A stretch of 64,000 bases of DNA. It comes from Pseudoalteromonas luteoviolacea NCIMB 1944 (GTDB lineage Bacteria > Pseudomonadota > Gammaproteobacteria > Enterobacterales > Alteromonadaceae). The stretch lies in contig NZ_AUXS01000013.1 in NCBI RefSeq assembly GCF_001625565.1, positions 124,001-188,000 on the forward strand, written 5' to 3'. The notes under the pieces were generated by a model. The model made no database searches. It was not told where the DNA came from and worked only from the letters and a program-made list of their open reading frames with translations. Both the position numbers and the translations under genes were made by a program. Shown here one piece after another: positions 22,731 to 31,244 of this stretch (the stretch's first letter is position 1; each line of letters opens with the position of its first letter).

Positions 22731-22958
22731 ATGGCACGTTATTTCAGACGTCGTAAGTTCTGCCGTTTCAAAGCAGAAGGCGTACAACAAATCGATTACA
22801 AAGATCTAGCTACTCTTAAAAACTATGTAACTGAAAGTGGCAAAATCGTACCTAGCCGTATCACAGGTACAAGCGCTAAGTACCAGCGTCAGCTAGCAGC
22901 AGCTATCAAGCGTGCTCGCTACCTAGCCCTTCTTCCGTACACTGACTTACACAAGTAA
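22731..22958 (+). CDS. rpsR: 30S ribosomal protein S18
   Basis: 75 residues from the ATG at 22731, preceded by TGAGGA (22717-22722). [25 protein letters not shown] and the C-terminal [20 protein letters not shown] are the family hallmarks. It forms the S6:S18 heterodimer on the 30S platform. The longer frame adds five residues that are not part of S18. Confidence 0.98.
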   Translation: MARYFRRRKFCRFKAEGVQQIDYKDLATLKNYVTESGKIVPSRITGTSAKYQRQLAAAIKRARYLALLPYTDLHK

Positions 22959-22993
22959 GCAGCTGATTAATAGTTTTTAAAAGGTGTAGAGAC

Positions 22994-23446
22994 ATGCAAG
23001 TTATTCTACTAGACAAGATCGCTAACCTAGGTAACCTAGGTGACCAGGTTTCTGTTAAATCTGGCTTCGCACGTAACTTCTTATTCCCTAAGGGTAAAGC
23101 AGTTCCTGCAAACAAAGCTAACATCGAAACTTTCGAAGCTCGCCGCGCTGAGCTAGAAGCAAAAATCGCAGAAGAACTAACAGCTTCTCAAGCTCGTGCT
23201 GAAAAACTTGAAGCACTAGCTGAAGTAACACTAGTTTCTAAAGCGGGTGACGAAGGTAAGCTATTTGGCTCTATCGGTACTCGTGACATCGCTGAAGCGA
23301 TTTCTGCTGTTGGTGTTGAAGTAGCTAAAGCTGAAGTTCGCCTACCTCTAGGTACTATCCGTGAGACTGGTGAATTCGACGTAGCTATTCAAGTACACTC
23401 TGACGTAACGGCAACTATCAAAGTTATCGTTATCGCAGAAGCTTAA
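22994..23446 (+). CDS. rplI: 50S ribosomal protein L9
   Basis: Large-subunit protein with two globular domains joined by a long helix; 150 residues. The N-terminal [30 protein letters not shown] is the rRNA-binding domain signature, the stretch around residues 42-75 is the helical connector, and the C-terminal [14 protein letters not shown] lies in the second domain. It is the last gene of the operon, followed by a terminator. Confidence 0.98.
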   Translation: MQVILLDKIANLGNLGDQVSVKSGFARNFLFPKGKAVPANKANIETFEARRAELEAKIAEELTASQARAEKLEALAEVTLVSKAGDEGKLFGSIGTRDIAEAISAVGVEVAKAEVRLPLGTIRETGEFDVAIQVHSDVTATIKVIVIAEA

Positions 23447-23460
23447 TTTATTAAGCATAA

Positions 23461-23485
23461 ACCGCACACCCTGTGTGCGGTTTTA
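23461..23485 (+). terminator. Terminator of rpsF-priB-rpsR-rplI
   Basis: Perfect nine-base stem ACCGCACAC (23461-23469) / GTGTGCGGT (23473-23481), followed by TTTTA. Confidence 0.92.
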
Positions 23486-23795
23486 TTCCCTCCCCTGAAA
23501 AATAACAACGACACAATTTCAGTGCATAAAATCGATGAACATCACGATTGCTCACGGAAGATTCAGACAACAGTTGGATAATTAATCTAAATCACAAATG
23601 ACATAATTAAACGTTTGTATATTGAAAAGATAGGTACAAATGGTAATGTCATGTAATATCGTACCCATTTTATATAAAGTTGATTTGTGATAATTTAGTT
23701 AACTCTTTTTTATTAGATGCTTTTTTTTGCTGTCCAAATAACATACAGTGGTATTGGCAAATTATGACAGCGTTATCATTTTAGTTTGGAGAACA
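23486..23795. other. Non-coding region upstream of the minor pilin operon
   Basis: 310 AT-rich bases without a gene. They must contain the pilin operon promoter. A half-site TTTGTGA and an upstream AATCACA suggest CRP/Vfr-like half-sites, but they are not arranged as a convincing palindrome, so I make no firm call. Confidence 0.4.
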
Positions 23796-24215
23796 ATGTT
23801 TAATCGTCGTAGCTTACGTGGCTTTACGTTAATTGAATTGCTTATCGCTGTTGCGCTGGTCGCGGTGTTAGCGAGCGTTGCTTTACCTAGTTATTTGGAT
23901 TACCTACGCAAGGGTTACCGCGCAGATATACAGCAAATTATGTATCAAGAAGCGGTTGCGTTGGAGCGCATTTACTCCAGAAACGGGGGCTACCCAGATG
24001 AATATAAATTTGAAAAAGAGCTGCAATATTACACATTAAAATATACAGCACTTGGCAAACCACCTGGGATTGTAGGCAATTATAGAAGCTTAAAATTCAA
24101 AATTAGCGCGACTCCAAAGACGGGCACGACTCAGATTTCGGATGTATGTGGCATGTTGACATTAGATGAGCAGGGTACAGAGTATTCAGAGGGGCAAAAT
24201 GATGATTGTTGGTAA
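23796..24215 (+). CDS. pilE: PilE-like type IV (minor) pilin
   Basis: 139 residues from the ATG at 23796, where GGAG (23788-23791) precedes it; the longer frame would add 16 residues ahead of a normal prepilin leader. The leader MFNRRSLRG is cut by PilD before Phe, giving FTLIELLIAVALVAVLASVA with Glu5 present. The C-terminal disulfide region (Cys in DVCGML and in the final DDCW) is that of PilE minor pilins. It begins a five-gene operon of pseudopilins. Its stop overlaps the next gene by 17 bases. Confidence 0.85.
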   Translation: MFNRRSLRGFTLIELLIAVALVAVLASVALPSYLDYLRKGYRADIQQIMYQEAVALERIYSRNGGYPDEYKFEKELQYYTLKYTALGKPPGIVGNYRSLKFKISATPKTGTTQISDVCGMLTLDEQGTEYSEGQNDDCW

Positions 24216-24663
24216 TTCAAAACAGCGTGGCGTGACCTTAATTGAATTATTGGTGTGTGTGGCACTGGTTGCTGTGCTTGCAAGTTTGGCAATGCCGTCT
24301 GTCATCACCTACATTAAACAAGATCGTGTTGATTCTAATGTCCACCTTTTGAATAGCGCATACCAGTTTGCTCGAAGCGAAGCGGTGAAAAGAGAACAAA
24401 CAGTTAAACTGGTTAAGCAAAACTCGCAATGGTTGGTCAATACCATGGTTGATGGTGAAGAAGCAACGTTACGTACGTTTACAATTGAACACGAATCTAT
24501 TTATGTAGGACTGGTTGATCGTGAGGTAAGATCGACCGGTGAATTAAACCAAGTGAGTAATATTTTAGTGAGTGACAATGACAATAGCACGTTAGATTAT
24601 CGACTATGCATATTGAAAAGTGGTCAAAGCTGGATAGGCGAGGCTGCAGAGAATTGCGCTTAG
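24199..24663 (+). CDS. FimT/FimU-type minor pilin (GspH family)
   Basis: Prepilin-like protein of 155 residues from the ATG at 24199, preceded by AGAGGGG (24188-24194); an ATG one codon later is possible. Leader MMIVGNSKQRG, then VTLIELLVCVALVAVLASLAMPS with Glu5, then the GspH-like pattern NSAYQFARSEAVKREQTVKL. In the tip complex FimU/GspH-type pilins bridge the tip to the major pilin; FimT relatives bind DNA for uptake in some bacteria. Both readings are possible here. Confidence 0.78.
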   Translation: MMIVGNSKQRGVTLIELLVCVALVAVLASLAMPSVITYIKQDRVDSNVHLLNSAYQFARSEAVKREQTVKLVKQNSQWLVNTMVDGEEATLRTFTIEHESIYVGLVDREVRSTGELNQVSNILVSDNDNSTLDYRLCILKSGQSWIGEAAENCA

Positions 24664-25100
24664 AAAAAGGGTTTTCACTAATTGAAGTGATGGTGTCTAT
24701 TGTGATCGCCGGCGTCGCTTTGCTGGGGTTGGCTGGTGCTCAATTGAAGTCACTACAATTTGCCAATAATAGCTTCAATTACACCGTTGCTTTGGTAAAA
24801 GGTCAGAATGCGATTGAGCGGATGTGGAGTGATCTGTGTTATTACGAGCATATCAATCAAAACCTCTTGCTTATTAATAATCCACGCATCGCCGATTTAC
24901 AGCCTAAAGACAACCGCTTTGTGCTCAAACTGTCTCCGGACAAATATAACGACAATATAAACACGCCAGCTTCCGAGCGTCGAGATGTGAGATTCACTGT
25001 AAGCTGGGAGGATAAGCGAATTGAAGACAATAGCGCGTTAAATCAAATAACATTAGTAGCAAGTTATGTTCATGTGCCAAGTTCAGATTGCACCCCTTAA
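24606..25100 (+). CDS. pilV: PilV-like minor pilin
   Basis: Up to 164 residues. The mature N-terminus is FSLIEVMVSIVIAGVALLGLAG with Glu5 present; conserved QLKSLQFANNSFNYTVA follows. The start is uncertain. The ATG at 24606 has no clear ribosome binding site and gives a 22-residue leader, long for a prepilin. A TTG at 24654 would give the short leader LRLEKG. The gene overlaps fimT/fimU on its left and pilW on its right. PilV is part of the PilVWX tip complex that primes pilus assembly. Confidence 0.78.
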   Translation: MHIEKWSKLDRRGCRELRLEKGFSLIEVMVSIVIAGVALLGLAGAQLKSLQFANNSFNYTVALVKGQNAIERMWSDLCYYEHINQNLLLINNPRIADLQPKDNRFVLKLSPDKYNDNINTPASERRDVRFTVSWEDKRIEDNSALNQITLVASYVHVPSSDCTP

Positions 25101-25626
25101 ACTGCGAGGATACACGTTGATCGAGTTACTCGTCGCAATGGCCGCCGGGTTATTTTTGTTATCCGGCGTTGCGATGTCCTATACCGCAATTAAAAGCACT
25201 GTTGTGGCGAGTAAAGAATTATCCCATGCACAAGAAGTTATTCGTTACATGAGTCAAGTAATGACTCGTAGCATTAAGCAGACACACGCTGAGCCAGAAG
25301 TTGAAAATGGCGGAGCGGCATTGCGGGTGCATCAAGAAGCATTGCGGTTGGCATGTGATGGCAGTGTGCCCACTGCAAATTACTCAGAGTTATATACTTT
25401 GTCGAACGGCTACTTGACTTGTGACATAGGCAATGGTCCTGTCCAGCTATTGAGGGGGGTTCAAGCTCTGAACTTTGCTCAATCTGGGATCTTAACCAGT
25501 ATTACCGTGACGCCTAAAGATGTACCACCGCAATTTAAAGAAGGGCTTCAAATTGATATCGCTGCAAACCGTCTGGTGTTAGATAAGGCGGTTTGGAAAG
25601 TACCTCAAGAGAGGGTGAATAACTGA
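25066..25626 (+). CDS. pilW: PilW-like minor pilin
   Basis: 186 residues. Leader ending KLRG, then YTLIELLVAMAAGLFLLSGVAMSY with Glu5 present, and the PilW-type helix SKELSHAQEVIRYMSQVMTRSIKQ. It is shorter than many PilW proteins but complete. It overlaps pilV by 35 bases and ends one base into the pilX-like start (TGATG), so the operon is tightly packed and likely coupled. Confidence 0.78.
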   Translation: MFMCQVQIAPLKLRGYTLIELLVAMAAGLFLLSGVAMSYTAIKSTVVASKELSHAQEVIRYMSQVMTRSIKQTHAEPEVENGGAALRVHQEALRLACDGSVPTANYSELYTLSNGYLTCDIGNGPVQLLRGVQALNFAQSGILTSITVTPKDVPPQFKEGLQIDIAANRLVLDKAVWKVPQERVNN

Positions 25627-27455
25627 TGAAACGTTTTTCACGACAATCTGGCTTTACACTCATTAAAGTGATGCTGCTGAGCACCATGGCAAGTGTTGTA
25701 GTGTTTACTTCAATGAAGGACACACTGGTACAAGAGCGTCTAAGTGGTAACTTTCAAAAAGATTTAAACGCGCGCTTACAGGCAGAAAAAGGTGTTTTTG
25801 CCAGTGCAGATGGTCTCAATGACTATGTAAGTCAAAATGAGGGAGCCACTATGGCAGCCTTACTTGCGGCAAACTCTGGTCATTCGGGTGGTGAATACAG
25901 CAAAGGCCAGTTCTCAACAAAAATAAGCTCTCCACAAGCCGGTATTATTGAAGTTGCCAGCTTGGGTCAAAGGTATGGTGAAAACGCCGCTAACAATATG
26001 GTGGCAATTTTTGAATTTACCGATGCGGTGCTTGAGCCGACTTTTAATAACCCCGTGACGGGCTGTAAAGGCGTAAATTTATCAGGTAGCGGGGTGGTTG
26101 ATAGCTATGACTCTGAGGCGGGGAGCTATGAAGATACGCAGGGTAACAACGGCGATGTGAATACAGTTATTGGTGATTCAGACGTGGTGTTATCTGGTCA
26201 CTCGCCAATTAAAGGGGATGTAAAAGCGTCGGGGGTATTATATCTCAAAGGCTCATCTCCAGTTATTGGTAACGTGCAATCAAATACCGGAATTGATATC
26301 TCTCATGGTAGTGGTATGCGTGTTGAGGGGGATGTTTTGACGCAAGGGTTTGTCATTCATCGAGGCGGTGATATTCAAGGTGTCGTGCGAGCAAACGGCA
26401 ATGTAGAGATGCTCTGGGGTGCTGATATTTTGAATACCAAGAATGATCCTTTGGATATTCAATATGGTGGTACAGGCAAGTTTGAGATGGCCGATGAGCA
26501 TTCTCAGGACGGAGTTAATTATTCAGCCTCAAAGTTTAACGTCAACCCCAATGTCTCGGCAGTACGAGTATACGATCCTGACTCTCCTAACCATGACGAT
26601 ACAACGGTCGATGAATGTGATCCGCTCGCGCTACCCGGTAACATGCCCAATATCATCATTGCTAATAACGGATATGAAAATGTAGAGGTGAAGTCTAATC
26701 AAACGTATACGTTTCAACCTCAACAGAGCAAGTTGGAGCAAAAACGATATAACGGTATAGAAGTCATTAAACAAGAAACCTCAAGTGAAACGAGCATTTA
26801 TCTATTTGATACAAATAAACAGGTACACGGAAGGCTCAAGCCAGACAGTGAATATGTATATGGCATGAAGAACCTGACCATTGGTGGTGACGCTGTGGTT
26901 AATATTAAGAAAGTTAATAAACCCAATATCAAAGGAGGTGATGTTATTTGGCTTATTGATGGTGACTTTATCATGACGGGCAATAGTCGGCTTAATATTG
27001 AAAAAGACGCGAGTTTGACAATCTTTGTCACGGGTAAAGTAAAATTAGGTGCCAGTGCTCAGGTGGTGACAGAAAAGCCAGGTATTACAGAGAGTGGCTT
27101 TGGCACATTCAATATTTTTTCATCTTACAAGCCTGACCCAAATGACAATAGCAATGCAAATAAACACGGTGTCATTGTAAGTGGAACATCATCTTTGTAT
27201 GCTGTCATTTATGCACCATTGACTTCTATTTCCATGAATGGCAGCGGACAGTTTTTTGGCACTGTGCGCGGTGCCACAATTGAAGCAAATGGCGGGAGTG
27301 GTATCCATTTTGATGAGGCGTTAAAAAAGCTTAAATTAGGCAATGGCGGTACGGTGAAGCAACCTGCTAAATTGACCTTCAAGGGCTGGCGATACAAACA
27401 CCCCGAAGCGTTTAGCGAGGAGCCAGCACAACCAAGCAACCAAGGGGGCTCCTGA
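25626..27455 (+). CDS. Large PilX-like minor pilin with a beta-solenoid-like C-terminal region
   Basis: 609 residues, three or more times the length of ordinary PilX. The leader MKRFSRQSG is followed by FTLIKVMLLSTMASVVVFTS with Lys in place of Glu5; loss of Glu5 is a mark of PilX/GspK tip pilins. The PilX-like helix VQERLSGNFQKDLNARLQAEKG fixes the assignment. From about residue 130 onward the protein is rich in Gly, Val and Asn with repeating short strands (GDVKASGVLYLKGSSPVIGN and later GGDAVVNIKK, LGASAQVVTE), like polymer-forming/beta-solenoid proteins. It lies where pilX and pilY1 stand in other operons. No PilY1 is present; I infer that the C-terminal region may serve as a tip adhesin. 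Confidence 0.72.
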   Translation: MKRFSRQSGFTLIKVMLLSTMASVVVFTSMKDTLVQERLSGNFQKDLNARLQAEKGVFASADGLNDYVSQNEGATMAALLAANSGHSGGEYSKGQFSTKISSPQAGIIEVASLGQRYGENAANNMVAIFEFTDAVLEPTFNNPVTGCKGVNLSGSGVVDSYDSEAGSYEDTQGNNGDVNTVIGDSDVVLSGHSPIKGDVKASGVLYLKGSSPVIGNVQSNTGIDISHGSGMRVEGDVLTQGFVIHRGGDIQGVVRANGNVEMLWGADILNTKNDPLDIQYGGTGKFEMADEHSQDGVNYSASKFNVNPNVSAVRVYDPDSPNHDDTTVDECDPLALPGNMPNIIIANNGYENVEVKSNQTYTFQPQQSKLEQKRYNGIEVIKQETSSETSIYLFDTNKQVHGRLKPDSEYVYGMKNLTIGGDAVVNIKKVNKPNIKGGDVIWLIDGDFIMTGNSRLNIEKDASLTIFVTGKVKLGASAQVVTEKPGITESGFGTFNIFSSYKPDPNDNSNANKHGVIVSGTSSLYAVIYAPLTSISMNGSGQFFGTVRGATIEANGGSGIHFDEALKKLKLGNGGTVKQPAKLTFKGWRYKHPEAFSEEPAQPSNQGGS

Positions 27456-27712
27456 TAGGCAAGCTCACCTAATGACTCTCACCTTCTTTGGCTCAGCTAA
27501 TATCGATTGCCACTTTTTATAAAATTATCACATCTGATTTAAACCTTTTTTGCTTTACAGCGCGTCTTACTCAATATGAAAGGCGCTGTGAAGATGATAC
27601 CTGATTGACACGCTTTAAAAATATTTCGATAGGATATTGAACTGTATTAGACAGACTGCTCTTTTGAAGTAAATGTGTCATCATCATTACCTCGCGGTAA
27701 AGGAATTTAAAT

Positions 27713-28258
27713 ATGTTAGTTGATGCCAAACACCCGTTTGATGAATTAGATGATTTGGTCAAACGTACTCAGCAAGGTGATCAGGTTGCTTTTGCCGCTC
27801 TGTACCAGCAATGCCATCGGCGGGTCTATGCGCTGTGTTTGCGGTTATTGGCGGATCAGGCTCACGCGGAAGATGCCTGCCAAGAAGTATTTGTGCAGCT
27901 GTGGCATAAAATAGCGCAATTTAATGGCCAATCTAAATTTACAACCTGGCTGCATAGCGTGACGTCAAATATCGCAATAAGTTATTTGCGCAAACACAAA
28001 AACTGGTTACAAAAAGTAGTCAGTTTTGAAAATAGTGGGATGGATGAAGCAAGTATCGCACTGTGTGGGGATCTTAATGGACTAGACAAGCTCGTGCTTA
28101 GATTACCGGAAAGAGCAAGGCTTGTTTTCGTATTGCATGGTGTAGAGGGGTATCGACATGAAGAGATAGCAGTCATGTTAGATATGGCTGTGGGGTCGAG
28201 TAAATCTCAGTATCACAGAGCAAAAAAGTTGTTACAGGAGTGGTATGAAAATGACTAA
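27713..28258 (+). CDS. ECF-type RNA polymerase sigma factor
   Basis: 181 residues with sigma region 2 (about 18-90, including ALYQQCHRRVYALCLRLL and DACQEVFVQLWHKI) and region 4 (about 125-178, with LPERARLVFVLHGVEGYRHEEIAVMLDMAVGSSKSQYHRAKKLL). No region 1.1 or 3. AAGGA precedes the ATG. The next gene overlaps its end by 14 bases and looks like an anti-sigma factor. The regulon is unknown; envelope stress is plausible from the neighbours but not shown. Confidence 0.88.
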   Translation: MLVDAKHPFDELDDLVKRTQQGDQVAFAALYQQCHRRVYALCLRLLADQAHAEDACQEVFVQLWHKIAQFNGQSKFTTWLHSVTSNIAISYLRKHKNWLQKVVSFENSGMDEASIALCGDLNGLDKLVLRLPERARLVFVLHGVEGYRHEEIAVMLDMAVGSSKSQYHRAKKLLQEWYEND

Positions 28259-28754
28259 GCCAAACTTTGACGAGTTCTTGTCTCAACAAATAGCTAATAC
28301 ACAAGAACAAGTGCAACAACCTGAGCCTCAGCGAGCATTGTGGCAAGGGATCGAAAAGGCAATTAATGAACAGCCAAAAAATGATAGCGAGCCGCAAAAA
28401 TATAAATCCGCAGGCGTTTGGCGACAAGTCTCTGCGATTGCGGCTGCAACCTGTATTGGCATGTGTGTGATGTATTTTACGCTCAGTACGCCAGAGCAAA
28501 ATAATATGATGCAAATGAGTCAGTATTTTGAACAACAGAAACAAATCTTGTTGGTGCAATATGGCAATCAGCCTGCACTGACAAATGATTGGCAAGTGCA
28601 GTTGCAAGAATTAGAAGAAGCAGAACAAGCCATTAAGCTGGCTCTTCAAAACGATCCACAAAATGCAGCGTTGCTGCAAATGTTGGCTCAGGTTTATCAA
28701 CAACAATTAGATTTAATTGAACGAGTACATCAACCTCGTTGGCAGGAAATTTAG
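28245..28754 (+). CDS. Putative membrane anti-sigma factor
   Basis: 169 residues with a single membrane segment near residues 62-80 (VSAIAAATCIGMCVMYFTL). The cytoplasmic N-terminal part (about 60 residues) is polar and glutamine-rich. The outside part has a helical EQQKQILLVQYGN...LQELEEAEQAIKLALQND region. This topology and the overlap with the sigma gene suggest a sigma-factor antagonist. No zinc-binding HxxxCxxC motif of classic ZAS domains is present, so the call is by context. AGGAG at 28236-28240 precedes the ATG. Confidence 0.6.
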   Translation: MKMTKPNFDEFLSQQIANTQEQVQQPEPQRALWQGIEKAINEQPKNDSEPQKYKSAGVWRQVSAIAAATCIGMCVMYFTLSTPEQNNMMQMSQYFEQQKQILLVQYGNQPALTNDWQVQLQELEEAEQAIKLALQNDPQNAALLQMLAQVYQQQLDLIERVHQPRWQEI

Positions 28755-28764
28755 GAGAAGTAGG

Positions 28765-29709
28765 ATGAAAGCATTGATGTTGAGTTTAGCCATGTTCCCT
28801 CTGGTAACTTTGGCTGGTGAAAAAATTGATAAAGAAATCGAAATTCCAACAGATGGTAAAGTTTTTATAGAAAACCAACGAGGTAACGTGGAAATACTGA
28901 CTTGGGACAAAGCTGCATTCAAAGTCGTCGGAGAGCTTGATGATAATGCAAAGGGCTACAAATTAGACACCAAAGGCAGCAAAACCAGATTTATCGTTAA
29001 AATGCCCTCCAACTCACGAGGTTGGGGACGTAAGCATGAAGGTTCTGAACTGAAAATTTATATGCCAAAGCAAAGTGAGCTGATATTTGAAGGTGTACAA
29101 GTCGATGTTGAAGCTTCCCAACTGTTAGCTGGTGCGTACATAAAAACAGTTAATGGTGACATTAAAGCTTCTCAAATCGCTGGGAAAGTGCGTCTTGAGA
29201 CTGTCAACGGAGATATTGATGGCAAGGAATTAGACGGGCGCATTCGCTATGAAACCGTCAATGGTGATATTGAAGATGTGGATTCCAAGGGGAAGATTAG
29301 GTTCAATGCGGTGAATGGCTCCATTGAGAGTAACACGCAGGCAACTGAGATCCGGTTAGAAAATGTGAATGGTGAGGTTGAGTTTGACATTGCAAAATTG
29401 CAAGAGTTGAGACTTAACACCGTCAACGGGGAAATTGAAGTGCGGGTGAAAGAACTATTGCCAAATGCACGGGTAAATCTAGAGTCTGTAAGCGGGGACG
29501 CAGACTTATACTTCCCACGAGATATTTCTGCCAAGTTCGACATTGATGCACATGCTGGTGGAAAAATCACCAATGAGCTAAGTGCTGATAAGGTTCAAAA
29601 AGCAAAGTATGGCCCTTCTAGAGAGCTTCAATTTACAGTAGGCTCAGGCGATGCGGATATCGAAATAGATACGGTAAGCGGCCGCATCGAATTGAAAAAA
29701 GCCAACTAA
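28765..29709 (+). CDS. DUF4097-family exported repeat protein
   Basis: 314 residues from the ATG at 28765, preceded by AGGAG (28753-28757). Signal peptide MKALMLSLAMFPLVTLAGE. The centre has six tandem repeats of 17-21 residues built around TVNGDI (KTVNGDI, ETVNGDI twice, NAVNGSI, ENVNGEV, NTVNGEI), followed by VSGDADLYF and VSGRIEL, the pattern of DUF4097 beta-solenoid proteins. It is probably periplasmic or cell-surface bound. As third gene of the sigma/anti-sigma unit it may be part of an envelope-sensing system; that is inference. Confidence 0.75.
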   Translation: MKALMLSLAMFPLVTLAGEKIDKEIEIPTDGKVFIENQRGNVEILTWDKAAFKVVGELDDNAKGYKLDTKGSKTRFIVKMPSNSRGWGRKHEGSELKIYMPKQSELIFEGVQVDVEASQLLAGAYIKTVNGDIKASQIAGKVRLETVNGDIDGKELDGRIRYETVNGDIEDVDSKGKIRFNAVNGSIESNTQATEIRLENVNGEVEFDIAKLQELRLNTVNGEIEVRVKELLPNARVNLESVSGDADLYFPRDISAKFDIDAHAGGKITNELSADKVQKAKYGPSRELQFTVGSGDADIEIDTVSGRIELKKAN

Positions 29710-29718
29710 ACAACCCTG

Positions 29719-29745
29719 GCCCAATTTAGATTGGGCTTAGTTTTT
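29719..29745 (+). terminator. Terminator after the DUF4097 gene
   Basis: Stem GCCCAAT (29719-29725) / ATTGGGC (29730-29736) with a four-base loop, followed by TTAGTTTTT. Confidence 0.85.
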
Positions 29746-29838
29746 GCGTTTTACACTGCACGTCTAAGCTTATCAGCATTCAGTTTTGCAAGATTTAAGG
29801 TTACAATAACAAATCCACTCATTTGTTTTTGTCGTAAT

Positions 29839-31218
29839 ATGGCCAAACCTGATCAACAAGTCGATACACTAAAAGTTCCACCGCACTCCATTGAAGCAGA
29901 GCAATCTGTACTGGGAGGCTTGATGCTTGATAACCAAGCGTTTGACCGGGTTGCTGAACTTGTTGTTGCACAAGACTTTTACACTCGTACGCATAAACTG
30001 ATCTTTGAAGCCATGACTAAACTCGTCGAGCTTGGTCAGCCAATTGATCTTATTACCATTTCTGAAAACCTAGAAAAGAATAACCAATTAGACTCAATTG
30101 GTGGGTTTGCCTATCTCGCGGAGATAGCGAAAAACACCCCAAGTGCCGCTAACATAGATGCATATGCCAGTATTGTACGCGAGCGTGCGGTTGTACGAGA
30201 GATGATCTCGGTTGCAAACGAAATCGCCGAAGCTGGCTTTAATCCTGAGGGACGTACAAGTCACGATTTATTGGATTTAGCTGAAAGTAAGGTTTTTAAG
30301 ATTGCTGAGCAGCGCAGCAAAAGCACTGAAGGTCCGCAAAATATTCATAGTATTTTAGAAAAGACCATAGATAAGATCGAAGAGCTCTATCAATCGCCAC
30401 AAGATGGTGTAACAGGGGTTAGCTCTGGTTATTCAGATCTGGATCAAATGACTGCGGGTTTACAGCCTTCCGATTTGATCATCGTTGCGGCACGTCCATC
30501 AATGGGTAAAACAACATTTGCGATGAACTTGGCTGAGCACGCGGCAATGACGCAGGACAAGCCTGTTCTAATTTACTCCCTAGAGATGCCGTCAGAGCAG
30601 ATCATGATGAGGATGTTGGCATCACTTGGCCGTATTAACCAGACAAAGGTGAGAACAGGCCAGCTAGACGACGATGATTGGGCGCGATTGTCTTCAACCA
30701 TGGGACTGCTAATGGAAAAAGGGCAAATGTATATCGATGATGCGTCAGGCTTGACGCCGACCGATGTTCGTTCTCGAGCTCGTCGTATTGCCCGTGATCA
30801 CGGTGGGATCAGTATGATCATGGTTGACTATTTGCAGTTAATGCGTGTTCCTAGTTTGTCTGACAACCGTACATTGGAGATAGCAGAGATATCCCGCTCG
30901 TTAAAAGCACTTGCTAAAGAGCTAGAATGTCCAGTGATTGCGCTGTCCCAGCTTAACCGTACGCTAGAGCAACGTGCTGACAAACGTCCAGTCAACTCAG
31001 ATCTTAGGGAATCGGGCTCGATTGAGCAGGATGCTGACTTGATCATGTTTATTTATCGTGATGAGGTTTATAACGATGATAGCCCTGACAAAGGCACCGC
31101 TGAAATTATCATAGGTAAGCAGCGTAATGGTCCAATTGGTAAGGTTAGGTTAACCTTCCAAGGCCAATACTCTCGTTTTGATAATTATGCTGGGCCAGCA
31201 CTAGATGATGAGTACTAA
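29839..31218 (+). CDS. dnaB: Replicative DNA helicase
   Basis: Hexameric helicase of the replication fork, 459 residues from the ATG at 29839 (MAKPDQQVDTLKVPPHSIEAEQSVLGG, the family N-terminus). The longer frame would run through the preceding terminator. The N-terminal DnaG-interacting domain is followed by the RecA-like domain with Walker A ARPSMGKTTFAMN, Walker B IMVDYLQLM and the arginine-rich DLRESGSIEQDADLIMFI. No strong ribosome binding site is visible. Next to alr, as in many gammaproteobacteria. Confidence 0.96.
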   Translation: MAKPDQQVDTLKVPPHSIEAEQSVLGGLMLDNQAFDRVAELVVAQDFYTRTHKLIFEAMTKLVELGQPIDLITISENLEKNNQLDSIGGFAYLAEIAKNTPSAANIDAYASIVRERAVVREMISVANEIAEAGFNPEGRTSHDLLDLAESKVFKIAEQRSKSTEGPQNIHSILEKTIDKIEELYQSPQDGVTGVSSGYSDLDQMTAGLQPSDLIIVAARPSMGKTTFAMNLAEHAAMTQDKPVLIYSLEMPSEQIMMRMLASLGRINQTKVRTGQLDDDDWARLSSTMGLLMEKGQMYIDDASGLTPTDVRSRARRIARDHGGISMIMVDYLQLMRVPSLSDNRTLEIAEISRSLKALAKELECPVIALSQLNRTLEQRADKRPVNSDLRESGSIEQDADLIMFIYRDEVYNDDSPDKGTAEIIIGKQRNGPIGKVRLTFQGQYSRFDNYAGPALDDEY

Positions 31219-31244
31219 GCCCAAATAGATAAGGGTACCTGTGA

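Noticed and set aside
23021..23046. Short direct repeat CCTAGGTAACCTAGGT inside rplI
   Set aside because: It encodes the normal L9 motif ANLGNLGD and is explained by the protein repeat.
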